Shown here: positions 41,622 through 54,243 of the stretch, one piece after another | Layout: each line of letters begins with the position of its first letter | How positions within the stretch are numbered: the stretch's first letter is position 1 | Made by a program: the position numbers and the translations under genes | Notes under the pieces: model-generated | The model's input: the letters and a program-made list of their open reading frames with translations, nothing else | Told to the model about the DNA's origin: nothing | Databases searched by the model: none | From: Desmodesmus armatus | Lineage: Eukaryota; Chlorophyta; Chlorophyceae; Sphaeropleales; Scenedesmaceae | Direction of reading: 5' to 3' | NCBI GenBank assembly: GCA_007449985.2 | Contig: VIIQ02000636.1 | Location: forward strand, 1-64,000 | Length of the DNA stretch: 64,000 nt

Positions 41622-42142
41622 AGCAACGGCGGCAGTGTCGATTCGATCAGCGCCAGCTGTTGCTGCTCAGGTTGGTGGTGTACTGCCGACCCCCATGCAG
41701 TTGGCAGCACCACATGCTGCATCTGCAGATCCTGCTGCTGCTGTTGCTGCTGCTGTGAGGGCGCATGCTGTGTGTATTGCTGCTCCTGCAGCTTGATCGC
41801 ATGCAGCTGCGCCACCTGCTGTTGGTGCTGTACGTCATGGGCTGCATCTCCTGCAACAGCATTGCTGCCTGCTGTCTGGGACACTTCTGCGATGCAGATG
41901 GCCGCTGATTGGGCCTGTGGGAGACCTAACAGCGTGCTGCTCTGCTCTACACCCCTTGCCACAGCGTGTAGGGGGGCAGTGCTGCTCCTGCAAGGTCACA
42001 CATCAAGTGAGTAACAGCCCAGACCCGGCAAAGGCGACTGAAAACGGCCTTTTAGTATGGTGAGCTTACCTGAGCCTCACTGCAGCCCTGCTTGCCGCTT
42101 TGTGTCTCGCTTTGGCATGCTGGGGCACCACACTGGCTCCAT
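39320..42142 (-). CDS. PolyQ protein with two possible SpoVS/Alba-like segments (ends unresolved)
   Basis: A small exon 42142-42070 joins in phase to a large one starting at 41987 and open to 39320. It is dominated by CAG-encoded Gln with Ala and Ser runs. Between the runs lie two conserved-looking pieces. Near 40990-40450: EFRVANSTQVAHLASALRLW, then a polyQ/Ala insert, then VPDVLLCCTSKAALLTALQA and YQLRLSWLAVQ. Near 40095-39895: SLYQLGWQVLRLLRGSWPTG, GLAFTTPAGALAAFKAVVAV and DLYLTVQP. These match the order of SpoVS (KVSxxSxPxxVAGAL, IGAGALNQAVKAVAIA, DLxCIP), an Alba-like nucleic-acid-binding fold. A basic stretch FKRRRKKT may be a nuclear signal. The C-terminus beyond about 39880 may be spliced differently. 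Tentative. Confidence 0.5.
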
Positions 42143-42805
42143 CTGCAAAGCCAGACAGCATGCTGGTGCCAACCCCTGCACACCCGGCCCACAAGCTTGA
42201 GGGGATCTAGCACCACATTGGATAGGGACGATATAGATTGTTTTCAGCGAGATGGATGGCACAGGTGCGCAAAATGCGGAGAAACAACAAGCTTTCAGTG
42301 CCGCGATTGCAGCGAGTGAACTGAGCACGTAAAATCAGTACATGTGACGCAATGCGATCCACAGCGTTCTTCCTGTGCCATCCATTCAGATCACAGCTGC
42401 AGTTATGTACCCTAAACCATTTTGACCTTGCAAAGAGGAGGGAAGAAGAAAGACAAGGGTCAGCTTTCTCTTTCTGGACTCACAGTTTCTGTTGTGCTGC
42501 AGACACCGTGCCCAGTGTGTTCCGACCTCTTGTTGATCTGTCAACAGAACAGACAGAGTGGGGCCCGTGACGTCCCGGGCTGTCAATACAGCTTCTCTTT
42601 ATCAGCGCTTTTATCACCGTGAGAAGCTCGCTGGTTGGTTGGGGCTTGCGGCAGATACAAGCAGATCAGCAGTTGCTGCTAGCGGTTGAGTGGTTGCAGC
42701 CTACGTGACAGAGCGAACTTCTTGTCGCAGGAGGCCGGGTTTAACTCACGCACGCACAGCTCGGACAGCAGAGCAGCAGCAGCAGCCTTCTGCAGCAGGG
42801 CCCAG
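42143..42805. other. Intergenic region between divergent genes
   Basis: Must contain the start of the polyQ gene (not found) and the promoter and 5' UTR of STT3. A CAG-rich patch lies at 42770-42800 in the STT3 leader. Confidence 0.45.
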
Positions 42806-43933
42806 ATGTGGGCTCATGCCGAGACGCTATGGAAGCGCTATGTCGCTTCCCCAAAGTCGCAGGAGGTCATTTTGAGGCTCACAATCCTGTCACTCATCTA
42901 CCTTTGGGCCTTCAGCATCCGCCTGGTGAGTGTTTAGTGCTTGTAGGGACAGCTTGTTGGGTCCGCGGTGCCTCAGGGTGACTGCAGGTACAACACCTGT
43001 GACAACTGACAGCGGTACAACAGTTGGGCGGCTTTTTTTTGGGTGCGTTTCTAGTTGGTACTTGCAGCGGGGTGGTATTGCAGCAGCAGGCAGCGGGAAG
43101 GTTTTTTGTGGGTCAATCTGGCCTTACCACAGGCCTCGACAGCTGATGCAGCTATCAGCAACTACAAGGAACAGCGGTGATGTCGGAAGCCAGGTTGTGC
43201 CCAGGGAACTGGGCCGGCCGCAACAGGAGAGGTCACAGAGATGCGTGTGGCTGTGCCAAAGGCTGCCACAGGGTGCTAGCTGTGTTTTGATAAGGGGAGT
43301 ATGGGTGTGGGAGTGTGGGTTTGGGAGCGCCCTCCCTGCCCTCCCAAGTTATGTCATGGCAGGGTGCCAGTATTGCCTCATGTACAGCATGTGACTGCGT
43401 TTGTAGCAGTCTCTACGCTATGTGTGACCACCAACTGCCTCATTTAGTCTGTGTGGCTACGTATGGGGATGGAAGTTACACCAGTAGCCATGGGGCAGCT
43501 ATGGGGTCCTGCCAATTCAGTGGACAGGCAAGGCAGGCCTGGGCCCTCAGGGGTTCCCTAGGCATCCCCTTCCTGTAAATTTGGATGTAGCCCTTCAGGT
43601 TACTTTTAGTCATGGGGTGCTTGGTCTGAGAGGCAATGGGTGACACCAAGTGCCTGGTGAACCCAAAAAAAAGTGCCTGCAAGAAGCCTAGCTTATAGCT
43701 TAGCAAGCCTGAACCTCATACAATTGGTTGCTTGGTTGCTGGCATGGCTGGCCAGACGTGCGGGTGCTGCACCACCGTGTTTGTTGTCCGCTTTTGAACA
43801 GCGCAAGCAGTCTTTGTTATCTGTTCCTGTTACATGAGCAGTCTCTTGTTTTGCTTCTCGCTTGTGGTGTCGAAATTGGTGGAGTGTTGGCCGTCCACAC
43901 ATATTTGTTGCTGCCACACCCTCACTTGACGTG

Positions 43934-43965
<32 letters not shown>

Positions 43966-46900
43966 CTGCAGTTCTCTGTGCTGCGTTATGAGAGTGTCAT
44001 CCACGAGTTTGACCCCTACTTCAACTACCGCTCAACAATCAAGGTAAGCACTGCACATGGCTGGCAGCCGTACAGCGTACAGGTGTTGCCAAGTACACAC
44101 GTGTTGCTCTTTTCCTGCATCTCAATTGCGAAGAATCATAGTTGTTGTTTTTTGCCTAAACACTGTGTCGTGCTGCGCCATGCTGTGCTGTGCTGTGCCC
44201 CCTGCAGTTGGTGTCTGAGGGCTTCTATGAGTTCTGGAACTGGTTTGACAGTGACAGCTGGTACCCCCTGGGTCGTGTGGTGGGAGGCACCGTGTACCCG
44301 GGCATCATGATCACTGCTGCCACGGTCTACAAGCTGCTCACAAAGCTCACTGCGTGGGTGCAGCTGAGGGACGTGTGTGTGCTGACAGGACCATTCTTTG
44401 CAGGAAACACGGTAGGCTGGTGGTTTTGTGTGGGAGGGAGTGGGGCTGTGTGCAGTGGCCTTTGGGGGAGAAGGCACGGTTGTGGGCAGGGGCCAGCTGG
44501 TGGTGGTTTGGGGGGGGAGGAGGGGGTTGGCAAAGGGAGGCACTGTGTACCCGGGCATCATGATCACTGCTGCCACGGTCTACAAGCTGCTCACCAAGCT
44601 CACTGCGTGGGTGCAGCTGAGGGATGTGTGTGTGCTGACAGGACCATTCTTTGCAGGAAACACGGTAGGCTGGTGGCAATTTGGGCGGGGGGAGGGGGGC
44701 TGGCGAGGGAGAGGGGCTATGGGGTGGGGCGAGGTTGTGGGGAGGGGGGCAGGCGGGGCGGGGTTGGAAAGGGGTTGGCGAAGAGGTTCATGGGCAAGCG
44801 ATGCATCTCTTTGCCAACCCTCCTTCCAACCCCCGCCCCGCCTGCCTCCCTCCCCACAACCTCGCCTCACCCCACAGCCCCGCTTGCCCGGGCATCAAGA
44901 TCACGGCTGCAATGGTCTACAAGCTGCTCACGAAGCTGACTGCGTGGGTGCAGCTGAGGGATGTGTGTGTGCTGACGGGACCACATGCAAGCAGCAAGCA
45001 AGCAAAACAAGCAAGCAAGCATTACAACTGGTGTTGCTGTGTCTGTTGCTGTGTGCACAGGCCCTGATTGCCTACTTCTTTGGCAAGGAGTTGAAGGACA
45101 GCGGGACAGGCCTGGTGGCTTCTGCACTCATGGCAGTGGTGCCAGGTGAGGGCCCAGGGGCCCCGGTGGCGCCCGGGGGGGGGGGGGTCATTTGGACTTC
45201 GAGGGGGGGGTAGGGCTGAGGGTGATCATGTGGATTGTCTGGACAGAGCGGGGAATGGGACTGTAAGTTACCTTCACACCTTCAGTCAAGAATGTGGGCC
45301 TTTTTGCATGTGTATGTGTGTCCCTTGACCAACCAACACCCCTCTAGGTTTAGTGTGCCGGGTCTGCATCACAAAACCCACCCCCCTCCCCCTCCGCCTT
45401 CCACACCTTCACACTGCTTTGCTGTTGCCTTGGTCAGCTGCTTGCAGCTGCTGCATCCCGTGACCCGTGTTTGTGCTGTCAGGAGCTGTGTATGTGCCTT
45501 GAGCGTCGTGGCTCGGTAGGAACTCAAGATGGCTTCCTACCCAGCCACGACACTTTTGGCACATATCATGCTCATGTCGGCACATACATGGGGCAAGGGA
45601 AAGCTGTGCTGCCATGACCATGCGCGGAACATACAGTGCTTCATGTCAACGCAAACCACATGCCTTCACTTGTCAAGGGCAGGGGGCCCTGCCGAGTGCC
45701 ATGTGGCACATGGACACAGGACTTCCAACTGACATCTCTCACGCAACCCTGCCACTGCCATGCATCCCTACGCCCCCCCCCCTGCACGTGCACGTGGCCA
45801 CAAACAGATTGCGAATCCCGCAGTGTTGCCGGCAGCTTCGATAACGAGGCAGTCGCAATTTTTGCCCTGCTCACAACCTTCTACTGTTTGTGAGGGCGGT
45901 GCGGCTGGGCACCGTTGCTTCTGCCGCCCTGGCCGCCTTGCCTATCTAATCTCTCTTACACCCACCCTGCCATCACCTCTTGTCCCTCCGCTCCCCATGC
46001 CCTGCCTTCACCCCCCCCCCCCCCACCAGATTACGTCTCCCGCAGTGTCGCTGGCAGTTTTGATAACGAGGCCGTGGTCTTTGCCCTCCTTACACCTCTT
46101 CGTGAGGGCGGTGCGGCTAGGCACCGTTGCTTCTGCCGCCCTAGCACATGCGCTCGTCTGAACCCTCTTCCACCCACCCTGCCACCACCCTTGTCTCCTC
46201 CCCCACGCCCTGCCCCCCCCCCCCCCACCCCAGGTTACGTCTCTCGCAGTGTTGCTGGCAGTTTCGATAACGAGGCCGTGGCGATTTTCGCCCTGCTCAC
46301 AACCTTCTACCTTTTCGTGAGGGCGGTGAGGCTGGGCACTGTTGCCTCTGCCGCCATGGCCGCCTTTGCCTATCTGTACATGGCGGCCAGCTGGGGAGCC
46401 TACGTGTTCATCAGCAACCTCATTCCACTGTATGTGCTCATGATGATCGCCATCAGGCGCTACCACAGGTGTGTTTGGCTTTGATGATACATGTGCAGCT
46501 AACGTATAGAGAATGATAAGAGTCAGATGCAAGCAGTGTGGGTGGGGGTGAGGGGGGGGGGGGTCACTAGCAACCTCATCCCACTGTACGTGCTGATAAT
46601 GGTCACCATCAGGCGCTACCACAAGTGCTTGTGTGTGTGCATACACCGTCGGATCCGTATGCTGCAACCATCTGAATTATTATCAAGTGTGTTCTGCAAA
46701 CTTCTCTGTAAGTGGTAGTCGGCATGCTGCCCTGAGTAGGTCTTACAGGTTGCTGAAGGAAAAATTATGTAGCCCCAACCGGGAAGCATCATGATAGGCA
46801 CTGGTTGATGTAAGGTCAATTTCACCATCAGGCCAGGTAGTATGGTGGTGCTGTCCCTATGATCGCTGCCCACTCCCTGGTTGTTGTGCGTTTCTTCACC

Positions 46901-49900
46901 TGCAGGCGGTTGTACTTGGCCTACACAGTGTTCTGGGCCATTGGAGGTCTGCTGGCTATGCAGGTATGCAGGGGCTGCTGGTGGCAGCTTTTTCTCAATG
47001 GTTGGGACCTTTATGATAACTGGCTAGACAACACTTCGGTATGTACAATGTGTGCGGCACGCCAGGTTTGTGACACCGCAGCCTTGTTGTAATGCTTCTA
47101 TTTCATGCTGCCCGACGTGCCTGCATGTGGGATCCTGCTGCGCCTGACCCTGCTGCGTCTGCTGCTGCTGCTGCTGCTGCTGTAGGTTCGCTTCATTGGC
47201 AGCAACCACGTGACCAGCCATGAGCTGCTCAGCTTCAACATGGTCTGGCTGGGACTGCAGGTGAGTGAGAGATACAAGCTGCTGACGGCTTTGGTTGGAT
47301 GTTCGCCATAAGTCGCCCTAACAGCATCCAGTGCTCTGTTGCGTGGGAAAACACAGCGTAGGAGGCCTGTGTCATGCAATCAATGAACGGAACACCAAAG
47401 TACTCAAGCTGCACAGTGGCTGTGCGAGTGCATGAGGAAGACTTGTGGACCAATGGGCTGGTTCTACCCCGGAGGGCAGGGTGTGACATGTGCATTCCTG
47501 CAGACACGTATAGGGGCTGCATTCCACCCTTTTTTTCCCCTCACTTTGGCCCACGCTGAAGCCATGCTGTGCTCTTGCTGTGCCATGCTGTGTGCTGTGC
47601 TGTGTCGCGTACAGGTGTGGGAGCTGCTGCTGTGGCTGAAGGCTCGTACCACCCCCCAGCAGTTTGGCCGGCTGATCAGCCTGACCATCATGAGCGCTGT
47701 GGGAACGGTGGTGGGCACTATCGTGCTGCTCACACTCACAGGTGTGTGTGTGTGTGGGTGGGGGGGGGGGGGGTGACACATGAGTTGCAAGCAGCCATCT
47801 CAACTCAGCAGGACAGTGTGTGTGTGTGTGGGGGGGGGGGGGGGTTGCAAGGATTGTCGCACACTAGTTCGGGTCAATACATTGTTGTGGGTGTGTGTAC
47901 AGGGGACGCATGGGGTGTGTGTGGGGGGTGAGGGGGCACTGTGGTGCTGCTTACGATATCAGGTGGGAGGGGGTGCAGTGGTGGGCACTATCATGCTGCT
48001 CACACTCATAGGTGCAGGGGGGGTTTGACACATAAGTTGCATCCAGCCTTTGCAACTTAGCATAACAGTCAAGGATGTATCATGGGATGCAGGATGCCAC
48101 ATACGTTGAAGAAGGTGTGGGGGTGGGGCGGGCTGCGGGGCGAGTGGGGTGCAAGGATGGCGCACACGAGCTTGGGTCAATGCGTTGTTGTGGGTGTGTG
48201 CCTGGTGTGTTGGCGCATGGGGTGTGTGGGGAGGGGCAGTGGTGGGCACTGTGGTGCTGCATGAACGTCAGCCTTCTGCATCAACTTCACTTCTCTCCCT
48301 GCCCTTCCCTCCAAACCCCACCCCCGCGTCCCTCTGTTACTGAACCCCCCGCCCCCGCCACCTCCCCACCCCCCCCCACCCCCTCCGTGACAACCCCAGG
48401 CAAGATGACCCCTTGGACAGGTCGTTTCTGGACGCTGCTGGACCCCACCTACGCCAAGAAGTACATCCCCATCATTGCCAGTGTCAGCGAGCACCAGCCC
48501 ACCACATGGTCCACATATGTTTTCGACGTCCACCTCCTTGTGTTTGCGGCCCCTGCTGGGCTGTATTTCTGCTTCAAGACGATGAACGATGCACAGCTGT
48601 TCCTGCTCACCTTCGCACTCACAGCAATCTATTTCAGTGGAATCATGATCCGGTGAGAGAGGGGGGGGGCTATGTTTGTGTGTGAGGGGGGGGGGGAGGG
48701 AGGAAGGGCATGGTGTTGTGTATTGTTGGGGGCAGAGGTGTTGAGGCGCGAGCACCAGCCCACCACATGGTCCACATACGTCTTCGACGTGCACCTCCTC
48801 GTGTCTGCCGCGCCCGCTGGGCTGTACTTCTGTTTCAAGACGATGAACGATGCACAGCTGTTCCTGCTCACCTTCGCACTCACAGCCATCTATTTCAGTG
48901 GAATCATGATCCGGTGAGGGGTGATCCTGCGCGATGGGGGGTGGGGAGGGGCTGGTTTGGTGGGGCGAGGGGTGCGTGTGGGGTCCCGCCCACAGTATGG
49001 TTGTCCAAGCCTTTGCCGGCACAGTTTCCTGCGGGAATGTATTTGATCTTCAAGACGATTGATGACGCGCAGCTGTTCCTGCTGACACCGCTGCTCCTGT
49101 TGTTGCTGCTGCATCTTCCCCCCCTCTCTGTGCAGTCTGATGCTTGTTGCCGCCCCGGCCTTTGTGCTCTGAGTACACCATTACCAACACGTTCTGATTT
49201 GTTACGTCCCTGCCACCGCTGCTGCTGCTGCCTACCCATGCAGTCTGATGCTTGTTGCCGCCCCCGCCTTTGTGCTGTTGGGTGCTCTGGCCCTGAGTTC
49301 CATCATGGAGATATACGCGGCAGACCTCAGGGAGGGGGATGGCAAGGCGGACGAGGGAGGCAAGGGGGCAGACGCAACCACCAGCACGGCACCAGCACCC
49401 TCACGACAGAAGAGCAAGGGCAAGTGAGTGGCAATAAAGTTGCTCTGGGGTGTGGCTGGTTTACTGCATTGGCACTCCCTAAGCATGATGTACCACTTTG
49501 ATGATCTTGCAGCTGCAGCATGTGGTGGTGAGGGCTGAGCGAGGAGTGGCAGGGGGACGAGGGGGCCCAGGGGGCACATCACCATCACCATCAGCAGCAC
49601 CCGCGTACAGGATCTCTGCTGGTGCTGGGTCAAGTAGTGGTGCGTCATCCAGTGGGTTCGACTCGGTCAGGTGCCCGTGAGGGCGTGAAGTTTGTGATCG
49701 ACCGCCCCCTGCATCTGCTGCCGCCGACCCCCCCCCCCCCCTGACACCCCCCCCCCCCCTTCTCAATCTTCCTCTTCCAGGCGTTCTGCTGGTGGTGCGT
49801 CCAGTGGAGGTGCTTCATCCAGTGGGTTCAACGTGCCCAACATGGTGTAAAATCTGTTGGCCGACCAACCCCTCCATCTGCTGCCCCCCCCCCCTCCCCC

Positions 49901-52900
49901 CAAACAAATTCTCACCCTCCCCCCTTCCAGGCGGTCTGCTGGTGGTGCGTCCAGTGGTGGTGCTTCATCCAGTGGGTTCAACGTGCCCAAGCGTGAGCTG
50001 GCCTTCGTGGTGCTGTTCCTTATCTGTGGAGGACTCATCAACTACAGGTGGGGGAGGCTCTGAGGGGGACAGCCTGCACTGCGTGGTAGATACAGGGTGG
50101 TGCGTGCGATGAAGTCAGTGGAATACGGTGCTACTAGGGTTTAGGGGTGAACCCTAAACCCTCAACCCTACCTCGGGCTCCCGGCAGCTTCGGTTGTTGT
50201 ATGTGTGGCCAACCGGTGGGGGTCCGCCCCCCTTGTCCTTACCAAAAAAGACACGGTGCTTGCTTGCGGGTGGTCAGTCCTCACTTAGTGAGCCTGGGCT
50301 ATGCAGCTGCAGCCCAATGTTGGGCGGTCAAAGCGCAACAATACACCAAAGTATTCAGCAGATACATTGTGTTCCCCACCCCCACTTATCAACTACAGGT
50401 GGGCTGGGATGGAGGAGAAAGGGAAAGAGCTAGAATCAGCTGCATTTTAACCAAAGGGTGGTGCATCTCGTGGATGCAGGGGCCTAGGCTAGTGCTTGCG
50501 ATGTGGGCCCATATACAGTGAGCAAGTTTACGTGGTTGAGCACTGTCGGGACGTAAAGCCGCAGCATTCAACGTCTCCAGCAACCAAAACTTGTATACTA
50601 GTGCGCGTGCGGATATGTGCCCCCCCCCCCCCTAATCCCAAGTGCCGCACCCCCTCCCCTTGTGTGTCTGTCCCTACTGTTCCCATTTGTGTCGTGCAGC
50701 CGTCACTGCAACTGGGTAACCAGCGAGGCCTACAGCAGCCCTAGCATCGTGCTCATGAGCGGATGGGGACCATACAGGTGCGGGACAACTGGCGGCTGAC
50801 ATGACTTGACACAGCAGCTGTATACATGACGCCTGTGGCGGCATACTTATTCACAGAGGGGCTTTGTAAAGCGCACTGTTGGCAATTTTGCTCGTGTCTG
50901 CAGTATGCCTCCTGAAAAAATAATCCTGTGGGTGCTGTGTGTGTTGGTTGCACAGTTGAGTTGCACCGCAGTAAGGTAGTTTGCAGGGTCAAGGCATCCA
51001 GTTACCCAGGCACAATGCTCCATGCTGAGCTGGGCTGTGCTGTGTCGTGCGGCGCAGGGTGATTCTTGATGACTTCCGTGAGGCCTACTACTGGCTGAGG
51101 CACAACACAGCACAGGATGCAAAGATCATGTCATGGTGAGGCGGGGGGGGGGGGGGGCGTTGGGGTGTAGGGGTGACGGGGTTTGGTTTTGGGGCGAAGT
51201 CATGGTGGGGCGAGGGGGCAACAGTTCTTTTGCTTAGGAGGCATGTAAATGCCATGGTGACAGAAGGCCCCGCCAGAGAGAGTGGACTGGGTTGGGTTGG
51301 GGGTGGGGTCTGTGAGGATGGGGTGTGTTTAGACACAGGGAGTGCATCCAGCCAATGCATCAACCATCTCACCATCCAAGGATGTGGCATTCTGAGGTTG
51401 GGCATGAGTGCGTGGGAACGCACAGTAAAAACACATTCAATAAAGAACAATAAAAAATGAAATCTTTCACCTGATCAGGTATGTTTTAGAGTCACGCCAT
51501 GTTGGGGGGAAGGTGTGGCAGCATAACTGTGGATCATCCAGGGCGCTGAGCTGCTGCTATCTGCACAACTTGCAGATGTGCATGTGGGGCAGGGGCGTGC
51601 AGCTTGATGCTTCTGCTAGGCGTGGTTGACTGTGTGGGGTTTCTTGTGTGCACGTGTGCGTGCCTGCATGATTGCTGCTGCTTACAGCTCAAACTGCTAT
51701 CACAGCAGCTCAAATGTAGTGCGTGCTGGGTGTGGTCGGGCTCAGAGTGGGTGTGTTCGTTGGCGTGCTGCTGCTGCTGCTGCTGCTGCAGGTGGGACTA
51801 CGGGTATCAGATCACGGGCATGGCGAATCGAACGGTGATAGTCGACAACAACACGTGGAACAACACACACATCGCCACTGTGGGACGTGCAATGGCCTCA
51901 AATGAGGATGACGCATATGAGATCATGCAGGTATAGTTTTGAGGGGAGGTTTGTTGCTCCAGGGTTCGATGGCAATAGGGTTTTGGGGGTAAGAATAGGT
52001 ATGGTATTGGGGAGGGGGGGATAGGGTTTTGGTGAAGGGTTTGCAGGTAGGGGGGTGTTGATCTGTTGGGGGGGGGGGGGCATGCACGACCCTCACCCTG
52101 CTGCATGTGGCAGTCTTTATGGGGGGAGGTTGTTACAAGTAGATACTTTCACCGCAAAGCGGTACTCTCTTTATCACCATGCATGTGCTTGCAACTCCGT
52201 TGGGCGTACCGTGTGCTGTCACCAAGGTGTGGAAACTTGATGTTGACTACATGCCCACATGCTGCTTTCTTTTTTCTACAGTCCAACATCCAAGTCATTG
52301 GGAGGGTATCATGTTAGGCATTATTGGTAGGAACCACAGCTGTTGTGCTGTCACTGTGCTGCAGCAACTTGATGTGGACTACGTGTTGGTCATCTTTGGC
52401 GGCCTGCTCAGCATGCAGTAACCTCAACCCCCTCATTCACTGATGTGCTTGCAACTCTGTTCATGAACGTACTGTGTGCTGCAGCAACTTGATGTGGACT
52501 ATGTGCTGGTCATCTTTGGCGACCTGTTCCCAGCATGCAGGAACCTCACCCCCTGCTGCATGTCTGCAGTCTGTATTGATTACATGTGCTTGAATTTCCG
52601 TTGTATGTACTGCAGCAACTTGATGTGGACTACGTGCTGGTCATTTTTGGCGGCCTGTCTGGCTACTCCTCTGACGACATCAACAAGTTCCTGTGGATGG
52701 TGCGCATTGGTGGGGGAGTATACCCTGATCACATCAAGGAAAAGGACTTCCTCACTACCAACGTGAGTGGGTGGCAGGGGCACGGGAAATGCTGTGACTG
52801 CAAAAAATAAATGGGTGACTACCAGCGACCCAGGCAGCAGGCGAGAACGTGTGTTATGAATAAACTTACAGACAGCTATAGCTATAGCTAGTCACCTTGG

Positions 52901-54243
52901 TCGAGGCTCATCAGGGTTAGAAATCAAGAAAACACGCGGATTGCATGGGGGGGGGGGCGGTAGTCTACCCTGAACGCATCAAGGAGAAGGACTTCCTCAC
53001 TACAAACGTGAGTGGGCGGCAGCACGGGGTCAACACCCAGTTGTTTGGACTAGGCCACAGCAGGACGGCTACCGTCTGTACTTTGCCAACACTGTGCGGT
53101 GCGGTGCTGTGCTGCACATGCGGTCGCGATCAGTACATGGCAGTGCAGTGCAATCAGCAGTACATCTCAGTGCATGTGATCCGTACTGCACGGATTTGGG
53201 GGTGGGCTTGCAATCAATTACAGGTGGCTCATAAAAGAACGAGCTACCCACAAGGGGCAAAGTGGCATTGTTTGGGGAGGGGGGGGCTGAGCGAGTGAGA
53301 CTGGTGGGGGCTGTGTGTGTGGGGGGGGGGGGGGGGTAAAAGCTTTGGAAGCACTCAGAGGATGCTGGCCATTTCCTAGGTAGAGTGAAGCGCCAATTGC
53401 TGACACGGCTGCTGCTGCTGCTTGTTTTGTTGTGCTGGCTGCAGGGCGAGTACACTGTGGGCACCTCGAGCCCTGAGACGCTGCTCGACAGCCTGATGTA
53501 CAGGACATCCTACTACGACTTTGGAAAGGTGAGAGGGGCTGGGTGTTGTGGTTTGTGGTTTCCACGCAGCTCGGTTTTCTCCCCGCCATGTCAGCGTGAT
53601 CACAGCAACAACACGTGTGCAGGGTGTTTCCAAAGCTGCAACAGCCGTGCACAATCAGTCACTCCCTGCCGTGCGGTGATGAAGCTTGGGAGCTGAGGCA
53701 GCCGTTGCATCCTTGCACACACTCTACGCTATTGCCGTCGCCATGACGTCATCCACCAGATGGGATGATGCTGAATGCTGGAGGAAACTACAAGATATCT
53801 GCACATCAGCATGCTTGGAATAGGTGGTACATGCATGGAAGGCTGTGGAAGTGCGCAGTAAGCCAGTACGTGGTCCTGAAATGCAGCAAACAATACAAGG
53901 AGTACTGAGCATCCTCGCCACACTCCACCCCTCCCGCCCCGCAGGTGATGACTGAGCACAACAAGCCCACTGGGTACGACCGTGTACATACCTGCATACC
54001 TTCTCACTATCCTGCCCCCCCCCCCCCCCAACTCCACCGCCCAACTCCACCGCCCCCCACCCTCCCTCTCCACTGCAGGTGATGACCGAGCACAACAAGC
54101 CCACCGGCTACGACCGTGTTCGCAACTACGAGATAGGTCTGAAGGACTTCGAGCTGCAGCACCTGGACGAGGCATTCACCAGCGAACACTGGATCGTCAG
54201 GATATTCAAGGTCAAGCGGCCCGCTAACAGGGCAGAGCGGTGA
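42806..54243 (+). CDS. STT3: STT3, catalytic subunit of oligosaccharyltransferase
   Basis: Transfers the lipid-linked oligosaccharide to Asn-x-Ser/Thr in the ER lumen. Exons: 42806-42925, 43972-44043, 44208-44411, 45061-45145, 46234-46468, 46906-46963, 47186-47260, 47615-47741, 48400-48652, 49244-49423, 49931-50047, 50700-50777, 51058-51135, 51792-51930, 52616-52762, 53445-53528, 54079-54243. All phases agree; 738 aa, normal for STT3. Motifs: EFDPYFNY near residue 54 (first acidic metal site), SVSEHQP in the exon at 48400, catalytic SWWDYGYQ near residue 561 split across an exon border, a cluster NNTWNNTH of glycosylation sites, and [12 protein letters not shown] (DK/MI motif). Many membrane helices lie in the first 450 residues. 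A Gly/Ser/Ala-rich insert lies near 49370-49990. At least ten exons have partial copies in introns. Confidence 0.95.
44536..44982 (+). repeat. Two downstream echoes of STT3 exon 3
   Basis: 44536-44664 repeats the last about 128 bases of the exon ending at 44411, with its donor GTAGGC, almost without change. 44886-44982 is a shorter, more diverged copy. Confidence 0.9.
45807..46143 (+). repeat. Two upstream echoes of STT3 exon 5
   Basis: Copies of the [17 protein letters not shown] exon start at about 45807 and 46030, each broken by small indels, ahead of the intact exon at 46234. A third, downstream echo of the exon end (NLIPLYVL part) lies at 46567-46631. Confidence 0.9.
47980..48258 (+). 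repeat. Echoes of the end of STT3 exon 8
   Basis: GTGGTGGGCACTATC..CTGCTCACACTCA from the exon ending 47741 recurs at about 47980-48012 and, in part, at 48239-48258, separated by GT-rich intron. Confidence 0.75.
48748..49170 (+). repeat. Echoes of STT3 exons 9 and 10
   Basis: 48748-48912 repeats the last 165 bases of the exon ending 48652 and keeps the open frame and donor. 49022-49087 is a more diverged piece of the same exon. 49136-49170 is a truncated copy of the start of the exon at 49244. Confidence 0.9.
49612..49848 (+). repeat. Two upstream echoes of STT3 exon 11
   Basis: The Gly/Ser-rich [22 protein letters not shown] segment (intact at 49931) recurs at 49781-49848 with acceptor, and at 49612-49672 in diverged form. 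Confidence 0.85.
50136..50162. repeat. Inverted telomere-like motif
   Basis: AGGGTTTAGGG and ACCCTAAACCCT are separated by four bases, in an STT3 intron. It forms a perfect 11-bp hairpin. Confidence 0.75.
52126..52170 (+). repeat. Dispersed stem-loop repeat, copy 3
   Basis: Same unit as at 15341 and 19905; hairpin ACCGC-AAA-GCGGT followed by ACTCTCT, in an STT3 intron after a G-tract. Confidence 0.75.
52365..52541 (+). repeat. Two upstream echoes of STT3 exon 15
   Basis: CTGCAG followed by the [12 protein letters not shown] coding start recurs at 52365 and 52485 before the intact exon at 52616. A trailing echo of the exon end with GTGAGTGGG donor is at 52956-53009. Confidence 0.9.
52859..52928 (-). 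pseudogene. Decayed hammerhead ribozyme
   Basis: On the minus strand CTGATGAG (52914-52907) is followed by a GCCT..AGGT stem II remnant, GACTAG where GAAACTAG is expected (two bases lost), an AGCTAT tandem insertion, and TGTCTGTAAGTTTATT matching the 3' strand of stem I of the ribozyme at 1324-1378. It lies antisense in an STT3 intron and has lost the essential GAAA. Confidence 0.65.
53945..53989 (+). repeat. Upstream echo of the last STT3 exon
   Basis: GCAG plus [14 protein letters not shown] coding sequence recurs 134 bp ahead of the intact exon at 54079, with synonymous differences. Confidence 0.9.

Noticed and set aside
52261..52320. Extra STT3 exon SNIQVIG between 51930 and 52616
   Set aside because: The flanking exons join in phase and the joined protein matches the family order (YEIMQ then [12 protein letters not shown]) without it.
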